A stretch of 64,000 bases of DNA, taken from assembly GCA_958295855.1 (NCBI GenBank), contig OY282383.1:1778481-1842480 (forward strand). Reading direction: 5' to 3'. The notes beneath the pieces were generated by a model that worked only from the letters and a program-made list of their open reading frames with translations, had not been told where the DNA came from and did no database searches. Below are positions 35,784-44,375 of this stretch, one piece after another. Position 1 is the stretch's first letter. Each line of letters opens with the position of its first letter. Both the position numbers and the translations under genes were made by a program. The DNA is from an uncultured Poribacteria bacterium. GTDB taxonomy: Bacteria > Poribacteria > WGA-4E > WGA-3G.

Positions 35784-36922
35784 TTTTGTCTCGTTTCTAC
35801 GGTTATCGTCGTTGCATCCCAAACCGGTTCAATAGGAAGTTTTTTCGTGCATTCCCATCCGATTTTGCACTTATGCGCGCTACAGGGCCAACACGGCATA
35901 TCTCGCCGCACAATAGCTGCGTTTTCACTCAACGGGTGCCATGCCACATGATCCGTCGGGCCGAAGATAGCCACTGTCGGCACATCCAATGCTGCCGCTA
36001 AATGCATCGGGCCGGAGTCATTACAGACGACAAGCTCACAACAAGTCAGCAGGGCCGCCAGTTCGCGAATTGTTGTGGGGGCGTAAGTGATGGGACTACA
36101 CTGCATCGCTTGTTGGATATTGCGCGCCAGTTCTGCCTCTTCGGGACCGTGTAAGAGGAGGATAGTCGCGTTGTAATGGCGAGCTAACCTGTCAGCGAGT
36201 TCCGCATACTGTTTTTCCGGCCAGCGTTTATCGAAAGAACTCCCTCCAGGGTGAATGCCGATAAGCCTAGCGTCGGTTTCGGGGTTACAAACCCCTCCGA
36301 CAAATTTAACACCACACGATGCGAGGCGTGCCTTCGCGTTGGCAATCTCATCAGGGCGCAGGTGGAACACCAGTTTTCGCGTGCCTTCGCCGCGACAGAT
36401 TAACCGCACCAACGCCAAGTTCCTGTCAACTTCGTGGATTTCGCCTTTTCGGTACCTGCCGTGCCATGCATGCGTGAGTGTGGATTTGAACCGCTTCTGA
36501 TAGCGCCCCAAGCGGTACGGTGCACCAGAGAGACAAGCGATTAAGTGCGGCCACATTGCAGTTTGCATGGCAACAACGAGTTGAAACCGCTCACGGCGGA
36601 GGGAGCGATAGAATTGAAGTCTCGCTGTTAACCGATGGTGCTGCCTTTCCCTGTCAAATACAAGCACCCGGTCAACATCGGGGTTACCGCGTAGTACAGG
36701 GGCATTGAGCGGCCGTGCCAACACGGTGATTTCTGCGGATGGATAGTTTTCCCGTAGCAATGCAATCGCCGGTGTCGAATTCAGCAAATCGCCGATGCCA
36801 TCGATGCGGATGATGAGGATTTTGTGGATGTCCGGGAGAATGCCCCCTCCCCTGCCATCGAGAGCTCCCGAGCGCGATGGAGGGTGCCACTTTGTGGCGA
36901 GGTGCCCTTTTGCATGTACCAT
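35780..36922 (-). CDS. glycosyltransferase family 9 (heptosyltransferase-like)
   Basis: A 380-residue GT9 enzyme, first gene of the glycosyltransferase operon. The catalytic N-terminus ILIIRIDGIGDLLNSTPAIALLR begins only near residue 36, so the protein has a short basic lead. The donor half reads IGIHPGGSSFDKRW and VVCNDSGPMHLAAALDVPTVAIFGPTD, with cysteines in MPCWPCSAHKCKIGWEC. The start MVHAKGH has AAAGG ten bases upstream; the frame stays open another 78 codons upstream without support, and those read as unrelated sequence. Its stop overlaps the next gene's start. Confidence 0.85.
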   Translation of the reverse strand: MVHAKGHLATKWHPPSRSGALDGRGGGILPDIHKILIIRIDGIGDLLNSTPAIALLRENYPSAEITVLARPLNAPVLRGNPDVDRVLVFDRERQHHRLTARLQFYRSLRRERFQLVVAMQTAMWPHLIACLSGAPYRLGRYQKRFKSTLTHAWHGRYRKGEIHEVDRNLALVRLICRGEGTRKLVFHLRPDEIANAKARLASCGVKFVGGVCNPETDARLIGIHPGGSSFDKRWPEKQYAELADRLARHYNATILLLHGPEEAELARNIQQAMQCSPITYAPTTIRELAALLTCCELVVCNDSGPMHLAAALDVPTVAIFGPTDHVAWHPLSENAAIVRRDMPCWPCSAHKCKIGWECTKKLPIEPVWDATTITVETRQK

Positions 36923-36995
36923 AGTGCTAAACCTTTCGCGAGAATTTGGCTGGAGCCATTTTGGTTCATCTCTGAGTAGTATAGCACAAGGGGCA

Positions 36996-37334
36996 TCAAA
37001 AAGCAAACGTGCCAAGATTATTTGGTTCTCTAGTGATGCGGGCCGAAATAACAACGAATCTGTGAATGCGGGGCTCGGTATCTGCATTCCAACTGATGGT
37101 GCCTTTCTTCTCATCAAAGGGCGCGATGAATTCAAAAGCCCCGGAAGTGAATTCACTCGTTTCGTTTTCGCCGAGGAAACGCAGTTCCCTGGTAAAGGTT
37201 GTCGTCGTGAGTCTCATGGTGCCTGTGGCTTCAACCGGGTCCCCGCGAACCTCGTAGCGAACCAATTCGTATGCCGCACTGATAGATTGTGCAACGCGGA
37301 ACGCTCTTGAGAAGACGATAATAGAGAATGTTTT
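36996..37334 (-). pseudogene. remnant of an unidentified gene
   Basis: A frame open for 110 codons with no good start. It encodes SAAYELVRYEVRGDP, then MRLTTTTFTRELRFLGENE, FEFIAPFDEKKGTISWN and HRFVVISARI. The alternating beta-strand text looks like real protein, perhaps a lipocalin-like sheet. It is cut upstream at a stop beside an IS200/IS605-type hairpin (37350-37369). I do not recognise the family. Confidence 0.35.
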
Positions 37335-37349
37335 TTGCGTTTTCTACAT

Positions 37350-37369
37350 CCCCACGCTGAAGCATGGGG
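37350..37369. mobile_element. solitary IS200/IS605-type end hairpin
   Basis: CCCCACGCTGAAGCATGGGG forms a hairpin with a four-base loop. It resembles the right-end hairpins of TnpB elements, such as the one at 40673-40692. It lies between two gene remnants and is probably a relic. Confidence 0.45.
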
Positions 37370-37417
37370 TTTTGAAAACAGGGAGTGGATAAAATCCGTG
37401 TTATCTGTTTCATAATA

Positions 37418-37648
37418 TTATTCCGTTAGGATATACCACCCTGAAAAATAGACGTTACGAGCACCAGAATCACGCCCTGCGTTTGTATAAAAGTCAAGCT
37501 TTCCGTCGAAGGTGCGGACGTGGATGCCGACTGCTCGCAGTGAGGAAGCTGAGCCAAATATGTTCCCCGCCGGCGCGGGGATTGTTTGGGTCACTGGCAG
37601 ACTCAGATCACACCCCCAACCATTTCTGCTTGCTAATCCTCCTCCAGA
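37418..37648 (-). pseudogene. C-terminal remnant of an unidentified gene, containing a CCCCGC palindrome
   Basis: Seventy-six sense codons with no start: SGGGLASRNGWGCDLSLP, PAGNIFGSASSLRAVGIH, VRTFDGKLDFYTNAG and NVYFSGWYILTE before the stop. The end reads like a real secreted or binding-protein C-terminus. A dispersed CCCCGC-CGGC-GCGGGG palindrome (37565-37580) lies inside it and supplies the codons for PAPAG. The rest of the 36923-37790 gap is spacer and a promoter. Confidence 0.4.
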
Positions 37649-37754
37649 CTAGATGTTTTCCCAGACCAAATCCGGGCATCCAAGGGTGTTTATCCTTTAT
37701 ACATAAGAACCTATTCTCGAAAACTGAATATTTCTGTGAACAAGCAAATATAGG

Positions 37755-37784
37755 TTGCCGCAACACTAACTGATGTGGTATCAT
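37755..37784 (+). promoter_or_regulatory. promoter of the DUF6785-like gene, apparently leaderless
   Basis: TTGCCG and TATCAT lie 18 bases apart. Transcription would begin about seven bases beyond 37784, which is the ATG at 37791 itself. No Shine-Dalgarno sequence is present. Confidence 0.5.
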
Positions 37785-37790
37785 AGAAGT

Positions 37791-39722
37791 ATGCATCAAA
37801 AAGAGCCTCGTGCAACTCAGGATGTTGAGAAAACCTCAACATCCCCTTTTGGCGTATCTGGCCGGTTTCCAAAACTTGCTGTGGAAAGGTTTGCTGGCAC
37901 CCTCGTCCTCGGTTCCGTTCTCATTATTCTGACCTGTTATTGGATTATCTCTGCAGAAAACCGAGTCGTATGGGAATTGACAGATTTCTCAATTTTTCCC
38001 ACCGTGCTCTTCACGTTCTTTCTGCTTGCTGTCCTCTCGCCGCTTCTAAAACGGGTTTTCAAGCGTGTTGCTCCAACTGCACGCGAACTCGCGATGACGT
38101 ACACCATGGTATCCGTCGCGACTGCACTTGCCGGTCATGACATTGTGCGGCAGCTCGTGCCAATGATTGCGAACGCGGGGTGGTTCGCAACGCCCGAAAA
38201 TGAATGGGCAGACCTCTTCTTCCGGTTCATGCCCTCCTGGTTAACCATCACAGACCGGCGGATTCTGCAAGGCTACTTTGAAGGCGATGACACGTTTTGG
38301 CAAGTGCACTATATGGAGGCGTGGCTGTGGCCAATCGTGGCGTGGAGCGGCTTGGTGATTGTGTTGCTATTTATGATGCTGTGCATTAATATCATCATTC
38401 GCAAACAGTGGATCGATCACGAGAAGTTGAGTTATCCACTGACGACGCTCCCTGTAGAACTGCTCGGCAATACGTCTGCCCTCTTTCGGAATAAACTGAT
38501 TTGGCTCGGTTTCGGGATTGCGTTCGGGCTGGAAATCTTGGCAGGGCTGAACTATCTCTTTCCGGTGATACCGTCGCTCAAAATCAAGTATCAACTCTTC
38601 TTTTCGGAGCGGCCATGGAACGCGATGGGGCGTTTGCCGGTCTATGTCTATCCGTTTGCAATAGGGCTCGGCTATCTAATGCCGCTGGGACTGGCGCTGT
38701 CGTTTTGGTTTTTTTACCTATTTTGGGGCATACAACGTATCTTTTTCAGCGCGACCGGGTGGACAACGGCTCTCGGGTTTCAGACGGAGCAACGTGCTGG
38801 TGCATGGCTCGGCATCGGGTTGCTTGCCATTGTGACGAGTCGGCGGCATATTCTGGAAGTGCTAGGTGGCGTGTTCACCTTTAAATCGAAAGATGGCTTA
38901 TATCGCCTTGCTGTCTTCGGGCTGATGTTTGGGCTGGCGTTCGTGTTAGCATTTTGGTATTTCGCGGGGCTGTCGCCGTGGGTTGGGCTCGGCTATTTCG
39001 GCATCTATTTAGTGTTGTGCATTGCGATGACGCGCATGCGCGCCGAACTCGGTCCCCCGACACACGAATTGCACGGGATGCATCCGGACCGAATTATGCT
39101 CCTATTTGCCGGCAGTCGGCCGTTGGGTGCACAGAATCTGACGAACACAACCTTGCTGTCGTGGCTTGCGTATGGCTACCGGTGCCATCCGATGCCACAC
39201 CAGTTAGAAGCATTCAAAATCAGCAGGCAGTTTCGCTTCAGCGAGAATCGGTTGGTTGTTGCCCTGGTTGTGGCATCGATTGTGGGCACAATTATTTCCG
39301 TTGTCGGGCATGTCGCGCTCTATTATGAATACCGGTTTGCGCGGTGGGGTATTGGCGAGTTTTACCGCTTGCAAAACTGGATTACTGCACCGCGTGCGCC
39401 TAACCTACCTGCCATCCAACATATAGCGTTTGGCTTCCTTTTCACCGGCGTGTTGACGTTTCTCAAACGGCAGTTTTTGTGGTGGCCATTTTATCCAGTG
39501 GGCTACGCAGTCGGCAACGGATGGGCTATCGGCTGGATGTGGTTTTCAATATTCTTGGGATGGCTTTTCAAGCACTTACTCTTCGCAGGCGGTGGTGTAC
39601 GGGCTTATCGTCAGGCGTTACCGCTATTCTTGGGGTTTATCTTTGGGCAGTTTATCGCGGGAAGCCTGTGGAGTTTGCTAGGCGTGGTGCTAAACATGAA
39701 CATGTACACCCTTTTTCCGTAA
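37791..39722 (+). CDS. polytopic membrane protein, DUF6785/DUF6784-like
   Basis: A 643-residue membrane protein with at least twelve hydrophobic segments. It is a clear paralogue of the protein at 53625: compare IRKQWIDHEKLSYPL here with LRKQWVERERFSFPL there, the WLTITD / WLVITD motif, and the C-terminal FLWWPFYPVGYAVG / FVWWSLHPIGYLLG stretch. I recall such proteins as DUF6785 plus DUF6784 in planctomycetes and poribacteria. The fold is reminiscent of oligopeptide-type transporters, but function is unknown. The start MHQKEPRATQ is set by the promoter; six codons upstream are open but precede the likely transcript start. Confidence 0.75.
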   Translation: MHQKEPRATQDVEKTSTSPFGVSGRFPKLAVERFAGTLVLGSVLIILTCYWIISAENRVVWELTDFSIFPTVLFTFFLLAVLSPLLKRVFKRVAPTARELAMTYTMVSVATALAGHDIVRQLVPMIANAGWFATPENEWADLFFRFMPSWLTITDRRILQGYFEGDDTFWQVHYMEAWLWPIVAWSGLVIVLLFMMLCINIIIRKQWIDHEKLSYPLTTLPVELLGNTSALFRNKLIWLGFGIAFGLEILAGLNYLFPVIPSLKIKYQLFFSERPWNAMGRLPVYVYPFAIGLGYLMPLGLALSFWFFYLFWGIQRIFFSATGWTTALGFQTEQRAGAWLGIGLLAIVTSRRHILEVLGGVFTFKSKDGLYRLAVFGLMFGLAFVLAFWYFAGLSPWVGLGYFGIYLVLCIAMTRMRAELGPPTHELHGMHPDRIMLLFAGSRPLGAQNLTNTTLLSWLAYGYRCHPMPHQLEAFKISRQFRFSENRLVVALVVASIVGTIISVVGHVALYYEYRFARWGIGEFYRLQNWITAPRAPNLPAIQHIAFGFLFTGVLTFLKRQFLWWPFYPVGYAVGNGWAIGWMWFSIFLGWLFKHLLFAGGGVRAYRQALPLFLGFIFGQFIAGSLWSLLGVVLNMNMYTLFP

Positions 39723-39848
39723 CCTTTCAATAGCAAGTTTTGGAAACCTGCCAGACTGCACCAAAATTCAACGAAAAAGCAAAAGAATCCCAAGTCTTTA
39801 GACTTGGCCGCCTTTAGCAAACCAAGAACCCGTGAGAGCGGTATTTAG

Positions 39849-39865
39849 CCCCTGCAAAGCAGGGG
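39849..39865. repeat. CCCCTGC-AAA-GCAGGGG palindrome
   Basis: One of at least eight related palindromes in the window (also at 37565, 48461, 49967, 52063, 55656, 61001 and 61740). Confidence 0.85.
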
Positions 39866-39884
39866 ATAATACCTTTAGCGCATG

Positions 39885-40685
39885 TGACGTTTTTTTGTTA
39901 GAAAACTTGATTATGCCTATCAGTTAAAACCGACAAAAACGCAGCAGGTGTGGCTGTTTTCTATACTAGAACACCTCCGTGAATTGCACAATTCCGCGCG
40001 GGCGAATCGGATGCACGTTTACGAGACAGAGGGCAGGAGTGTTTCCTACTCCGAGCAAGGGAAGATTCTGACAAAGGCACGCGAGACTCATGCCGACTTT
40101 CGTGCTGTGCCACAGGATTTTCAGAATCATGCTCTCCGGCGTGTTGACAAGGCATTTCGCAATTTCTTTCGTCGCGTCAAAGCAGGAACAGAAGCACCCG
40201 GCTATCCACGATATCGGAAGCGGAACCGTTCTCTGAAAACTGTATCACCATTTGGATAAATCTGTCCTCGCTGTAGAGGATTTAAATCCATCGAACATGG
40301 TGAAAAACAAACACCTCAGTAAGAGTATTAATGATGCCGCATGGGCAACTTTCTTCGAGTGGTGTGCAGGCATGGTTTCCGAAAGAGACGGTTTGCATTT
40401 CCACCGAGTCGACCCGCGTAACACTTCACAAAATTGCTCTTGCTGTGGTCAGAAAGCAGCGAAGAAGCTCTGTCTATCGGACAGGACGTTCCGCTGTGTC
40501 TTCTGCGGTGAGACCATAATGCGGCACGAAACATACTCATCCGGCTTGCTTTGAGCCGTCGTGGAGAGGCGTGGGTTACCACCCTCGTAGAAGCGAGAAC
40601 TTTCGAGTTACAACAGACGTGGAGATTGCGTAGTCTGAATCAGTTGACGTTGTTCGACGCGATGAACGCAATCCCACGCCTTTAG
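39885..40685 (+). pseudogene. tnpB: tnpB remnant, three lesions
   Basis: The pieces of a TnpB RNA-guided nuclease can be followed. The N-terminal part has KLDYAYQLKPTKTQQVW, LRELHNSA and the KAGTEAPGYPRYRKRN region. The C-terminal part has VLAVEDLNPSNMVKNKHL (RuvC-II Glu), NCSCCGQKA and RCVFCGE (zinc ribbon). A last part has DHNAARNILIRLAL and then a full tail to the TAG in the right hairpin. Lesions: a T7 run at 39891-39897 that shifts the frame after a GTG start; a deletion of perhaps 150 codons near 40255 that removes RuvC-I; and a frameshift near 40508 before the RuvC-III Asp. It cannot make an active protein. Confidence 0.8.
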
Positions 40686-41041
40686 GCTTGGGGAATTGAA
40701 AACTCTTTTAGGGCTTCAGTTTCCGATTCAAAAACCTCAATGCTTTGGCTCAGCCCAATTGTATTGAAAATAGTTCGTACCTGCGTAGATGGGTGCGCGA
40801 CTCGCAAAATTTGTCCTTTATCCCGTGTCTTCCAGAGCAATTTGACAATTTCCCCAAACCCACTACTCGTGATAAAACTACGCCGCTCAAAGTTAAGCAG
40901 GATCTTTTCCGCGCCCTGAACCTCAGCGTTAGCGTACGCGTCGCTCAAGCTAGATTCAGATGCCTCCGTAAGGTACCCTGTAATGTCAAATATCGCGACT
41001 TTGCCTTCGTGTCGAATAGAAATTTGATAATTTCTTCTCAC
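40682..41041 (-). CDS. STAS domain protein (anti-anti-sigma factor-like)
   Basis: A 119-residue single-domain STAS protein like SpoIIAA/RsbV: YQISIRHEGKVAIFDITGYL, EKILLNFERRSFITSSGFGEIVKLL and FNTIGLSQSIEVFES. In the family a serine or threonine in the DSSG loop is phosphorylated by an anti-sigma kinase. Here the loop reads ITSSGFGE, so a target serine is present, but the usual aspartate before it is threonine. The GTG start has GGAGGAG six bases upstream; an in-frame TTG five codons earlier overlaps that site and is less likely. The last residues (SIPQA) and the stop are encoded inside the right-end hairpin of the TnpB element, so the original C-terminus may have been replaced. No sigma or anti-sigma gene is nearby. 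Confidence 0.82.
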   Translation of the reverse strand: MRRNYQISIRHEGKVAIFDITGYLTEASESSLSDAYANAEVQGAEKILLNFERRSFITSSGFGEIVKLLWKTRDKGQILRVAHPSTQVRTIFNTIGLSQSIEVFESETEALKEFSIPQA

Positions 41042-41068
41042 AACTTTCTCCTCCAAGAGAGATTGCTA

Positions 41069-41184
41069 GTGCTTTGTCCAGTTTCAATCTGTAAGCCCGT
41101 TCGTCGTAGCACAATTCATTGTGCGCCCGCATGTGCAATGAATGGCGCGACCACCCAGCTGAAACTTTGAGATGGACAAAGCAC
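41069..41184. mobile_element. MITE-like palindromic element, 116 bp
   Basis: Perfect 12-base terminal inverted repeats, GTGCTTTGTCCA and TGGACAAAGCAC, continue inward with CAGTTTCA and TGAAACTTTG. An inner GCACAATTCATTGTGC palindrome is partly echoed by TGCAATGAATGGCGC. It encodes nothing and lies between the STAS gene start and the next gene's end. Confidence 0.7.
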
Positions 41185-41226
41185 AAGATGCATTAAGATA
41201 TAACTATTAGTTTGCAATACAGCCCG

Positions 41227-42171
41227 TTAATCTTCAGTCAAAATACGTTGAAGCGGTGTGTGTTTCGGTTGCTCATGAATTACAGTGCCATCGTCAAGAT
41301 GGAGCCACGTCTCAAATTGCCGTTCACCTTCCCGTAACTGAATCACCCGTGCCCCGCGCGGAAACGCAGCTCTACCATAAGTGTTGTAGCCGGTCGCCCT
41401 GCCGTAGCACAACCGAATTCCATGCAAATTTCCCCAGAAATCGTTGACATGTTCATGCCCGACAAAGGTGCCGCTCACATCGCCCGCTTCGTGCATCGCC
41501 GCAAAAAAACCGGTATTGACGCGAGGGGCACAAACGTTCTCATACTTAACCCCATAGCAGGTATGGAAATCCCAAACCTCGTCATATTCAGGAATGGGGA
41601 TGTGGAAAAATGCGAGCGCGGGTAGCGGATGCCCTGCTGAGGCGGTGAATCTTGCGGATTCACTGAGGAACCACTCTATCTGGGGCCGTTTAATCCAATC
41701 GTAGCCCCCGATATCCGTTTGCGCGTAACTGCCAGAATCAATAAAGTAGAGGAGCGCCGCGGGCTCACGCTTGTCCGAACTTTGAACTGTTAAAACGTAA
41801 TTGCCAACCCCTGGAATCTCCGCCGGGCCCGGTAACGCGAGAGACAACGCGCCTTCCTGCATAACGTCCATCAACTCGTGGCGATTTGCTGTCCCCTCGT
41901 CATCGTGATTGCCGAAAACTGCTGCCCACGGAATTCCGCACCGCTCCAAAATTTGGATAACCTGTCGGAGTGATTCGGCGGCATCATGGCACCCCCCACC
42001 TGCCAAAATGTCACCTGTCAGCACAATTAGATGCGGGGCTTCTGCCGTTGCAATTTGTTCCATTAACGCTCCCGATTGCCGATCGGCAGGCTCGCCGTTG
42101 TGCCAATGAATATCGGTAAATTGGACAATCTTGAAACGCCCATCTGCGCGAAACCTTAATTTGTTTTTCAT
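41227..42171 (-). CDS. calcineurin-like metallophosphoesterase
   Basis: A 314-residue binuclear metallophosphatase. Metal ligands are visible in order: QFTDIHW (D-x-H), VLTGDIL (GD), FGNHDDEG (GNHD/E), FFHIPIPEYD (H) and FVGHEHVND (GHxH). The family includes purple acid phosphatase-like and phosphodiesterase enzymes. No signal peptide is seen, so it is probably cytoplasmic. The promoter at 42198-42225 would start transcription at about 42190, so the start at MKNKLRF with GGAGG upstream is favoured over the ATG at 42192. Confidence 0.88.
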   Translation of the reverse strand: MKNKLRFRADGRFKIVQFTDIHWHNGEPADRQSGALMEQIATAEAPHLIVLTGDILAGGGCHDAAESLRQVIQILERCGIPWAAVFGNHDDEGTANRHELMDVMQEGALSLALPGPAEIPGVGNYVLTVQSSDKREPAALLYFIDSGSYAQTDIGGYDWIKRPQIEWFLSESARFTASAGHPLPALAFFHIPIPEYDEVWDFHTCYGVKYENVCAPRVNTGFFAAMHEAGDVSGTFVGHEHVNDFWGNLHGIRLCYGRATGYNTYGRAAFPRGARVIQLREGERQFETWLHLDDGTVIHEQPKHTPLQRILTED

Positions 42172-42197
42172 TTGTTTATTGTTTTCCTCCATGCGTA

Positions 42198-42225
42198 ACT
42201 ATAACATAATTCTTAAAAATTGCAA
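42198..42225 (-). promoter_or_regulatory. promoter of the metallophosphoesterase gene
   Basis: Minus strand TTGCAA and TATAGT are 16 bases apart, close to the coding start. Confidence 0.6.
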
Positions 42226-42252
42226 GCAAATTGTTTTCAACAAGAATTTGCG

Positions 42253-42281
42253 TTGCATTCCGCAATTTTTTGTGCTAAAAT
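42253..42281 (+). promoter_or_regulatory. promoter of pyrK
   Basis: TTGCAT and TAAAAT are 17 bases apart, 60 bases before the pyrK ATG. It lies back to back with the phosphoesterase promoter. Confidence 0.65.
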
Positions 42282-42341
42282 GTATCTATTACTCATAGGA
42301 CTTACGTAATTTGAACGCTAAATCCCAAAAACCTCAACACA

Positions 42342-43160
42342 ATGCGAAATAACCCTTTACTAAACAGGTATGACATCCACACCGCTATTCTCTCAAACGA
42401 GAAGGTTGCGGAAGACCATTACCTATTGCGTTGTGAATGCGCTGAGATTGCGCACCACGCACGTCCGGGGCAGTTTGTCCATGTCCTAATTTCGTACGGT
42501 GCTGGCCTGTTGCTCCGCCGCCCATTTACAATCTATACGGTTGAGAACTCCCAAATAACGATGCTCTATCAAATTATCGGTGAGGGAACACAACGATTGT
42601 CAGAGATGTCAAAAGGTGCGACACTACAAGTGCTGGGACCGCTCGGAAATACGTTTGACATCGCGAAGGCACCACCCGAACTAGCAATTTTAGTTGGGGG
42701 TGGTGCTGGCATTGCTTCATTGATGTTGCTGGCAGCGGTGTTGCGCGCGCGTGGCATACAGACGCTCGGATTGGTAGGCGCGCAGCATCGCGCCCGATTG
42801 CTGAGTGTGACGGATTTGAAATCAATCGGCATCGATGTGCATATCGCTACGGATGATGGTAGCATCGGACATCACGGGTACATCACCGATGTCCTCGCAG
42901 CTCTGCTTGGGAAAACCGAGCGGCATCGCCCGACAATTTATGCATGCGGGCCGCACGGCATGCTTGCTGCTGTCACAAAGATTGCCGCTGACTTTGAGGT
43001 GCCTGCACAAGTTGCCATGGAGAATCGAATGGGCTGTGCGATGGGCGTGTGCCTGGGGTGTGTTTGTCCTGTCCGTATTGATGCGACTCATGTTGAATAT
43101 CAACGCGTTTGCACCGAAGGCCCGGTTTTTAATGCAACCGACATTGTGTGGGACATTTAG
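42342..43160 (+). CDS. pyrK: dihydroorotate dehydrogenase electron transfer subunit
   Basis: A 272-residue ferredoxin-reductase-like protein that passes electrons from dihydroorotate dehydrogenase B to NAD in pyrimidine synthesis. The FAD-binding part has LLLRRPFTIY (RxYS-like) and GEGTQRLSEM. The NAD-binding part has LGPLGNTFD and ILVGGGAGIASLMLLA. The [2Fe-2S] cluster site is CAMGVCLGCVCPV plus a distal cysteine in YQRVCTEGPVF. No pyrD is next to it; bioB follows 50 bases later, an unusual pairing. Confidence 0.92.
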   Translation: MRNNPLLNRYDIHTAILSNEKVAEDHYLLRCECAEIAHHARPGQFVHVLISYGAGLLLRRPFTIYTVENSQITMLYQIIGEGTQRLSEMSKGATLQVLGPLGNTFDIAKAPPELAILVGGGAGIASLMLLAAVLRARGIQTLGLVGAQHRARLLSVTDLKSIGIDVHIATDDGSIGHHGYITDVLAALLGKTERHRPTIYACGPHGMLAAVTKIAADFEVPAQVAMENRMGCAMGVCLGCVCPVRIDATHVEYQRVCTEGPVFNATDIVWDI

Positions 43161-43210
43161 CAGACTGGGCCTGCGAACATTAAATTTTGCCTAAACGAAG
43201 AAGAAGAAAA

Positions 43211-44290
43211 ATGAGAACAACATTCTATCACAAATTAACATCCACAAGCCTCAAAGGCGAACAGCTCTCAGACGCTTGCTGCGAACAGTTATTAAGCGCT
43301 TCGGAAGTGGAATTACTTCCATTATTAGATGCTGCGTATCAGGTTCGCAAAACCTATTTCCAAAACGAAGTCCAACTGCATGTCCTCAATAATGCACAAA
43401 ATGGCTATTGCCCGGAGGATTGCTATTATTGTGCGCAGGCGAACTCTGCAACAACAGACATTGAAACCTATCCATTAAAACCGGAAGCGGAGATTCTCGC
43501 GGAAGCCGAACATGCTTATGAATCTGGGGCGTATCGCTACTGCATTGTGATGAGCGGGCGAGGGCCCACGCCAAAACGGGTCGCGCATCTGGCGCACCTG
43601 ATTCAAGCGGTTAAAGCGCGATACCCGATTGAAGTGTGCCTCTCTGTAGGCTTAATCGATGAAGATGCTGCCCGCACCTTGAAAGCGGCAGGATTGGATA
43701 GACTAAACCACAACCTCAACACATCAGAATCCCACTATCCAAAAATATGCAGCACGCATACTTATCAGGACAGAATGGAAACCTTGAAGTCTGCACAAGC
43801 AGTAGGGCTCGCCTGTTGTTCAGGGGTGATTGTGGGAATGGGCGAAGAAAACACTGATTTAATTCGGGTCGCGAAAGCACTGCGCCGGTTGGCGGTAGCC
43901 TCAATCCCGGTCAACTTTTTCCTTCCGATATCTGGTACACAACTTGTGGAGGCGCATTCGCTAACACCAGACTATTGTCTGCGCGTGCTATGTCTGTATC
44001 GATTCCTAAATCCACAGGCAGAAATTCGGGTAGCCGCAGGTAGGGAATACCACTTGAGAAACATGGAGGTGATGGCACTCTATCCGGCAAATTCGCTATT
44101 TATGGAGGGCTATCTGAATGCGACAGGCTCGGCAACATCACGCACACTGCAGATGATTCAGGATGCAGGATTTACTGTGAAAACGAACGTGGAGGCCGTG
44201 GAACAACTGAAGCAGGAAAAAGCGAAGAATGGGAATGTACCTCTCAAGGAATTGAAAGTGCTTCGGCCGAGGATGGAACCCACTCCTTAG
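43211..44290 (+). CDS. bioB: biotin synthase
   Basis: A 359-residue radical SAM enzyme that inserts sulfur into dethiobiotin. The [4Fe-4S] motif is CPEDCYYCAQ. Other marks are AGLDRLNHNLNTSESHYP, CSGVIVGMGE, FFLPISGTQL, and VAAGREYHLRN with the arginine that ligates the [2Fe-2S] cluster. The ATG at 43211 gives the usual N-terminus; a TTG 24 bases upstream is in frame but would add a lysine/arginine-rich lead. It probably shares a transcript with pyrK. No other bio genes are in the window. Confidence 0.93.
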   Translation: MRTTFYHKLTSTSLKGEQLSDACCEQLLSASEVELLPLLDAAYQVRKTYFQNEVQLHVLNNAQNGYCPEDCYYCAQANSATTDIETYPLKPEAEILAEAEHAYESGAYRYCIVMSGRGPTPKRVAHLAHLIQAVKARYPIEVCLSVGLIDEDAARTLKAAGLDRLNHNLNTSESHYPKICSTHTYQDRMETLKSAQAVGLACCSGVIVGMGEENTDLIRVAKALRRLAVASIPVNFFLPISGTQLVEAHSLTPDYCLRVLCLYRFLNPQAEIRVAAGREYHLRNMEVMALYPANSLFMEGYLNATGSATSRTLQMIQDAGFTVKTNVEAVEQLKQEKAKNGNVPLKELKVLRPRMEPTP

Positions 44291-44375
44291 TTCCAGACGA
44301 AGACAGCGTTGAGAACAATGCCTAATAGCACTCGCAGCATTCTTCCTGGAGTTTCAGGGCTTGAATTCTCGATCA

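Larger units (their letters stand above)
39782..40692 (+). mobile_element. decayed IS200/IS605-family TnpB element
   Basis: A degenerate insertion sequence. Hairpins of the same type mark both sides: CCAAGTC-TTTA-GACTTGG at 39790-39807 and CCCACGCC-TTTA-GGCTTGGGG at 40673-40692. A palindromic repeat (39849-39865) and the tnpB pseudogene lie between. The last 100 bases before the right hairpin would be the omega-RNA region in an active element. No tnpA is present. The 39723-39781 stretch holds nothing else. Confidence 0.75.

Noticed and set aside
37231..37413. Small protein MKQITRIL... spanning the IS-type hairpin
   Set aside because: Much of it is the translated hairpin and it crosses a gene remnant in another frame.
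39891..40685. Functional TnpB/omega-RNA system
   Set aside because: The T7 frameshift, loss of RuvC-I and frameshift before RuvC-III leave no active nuclease.
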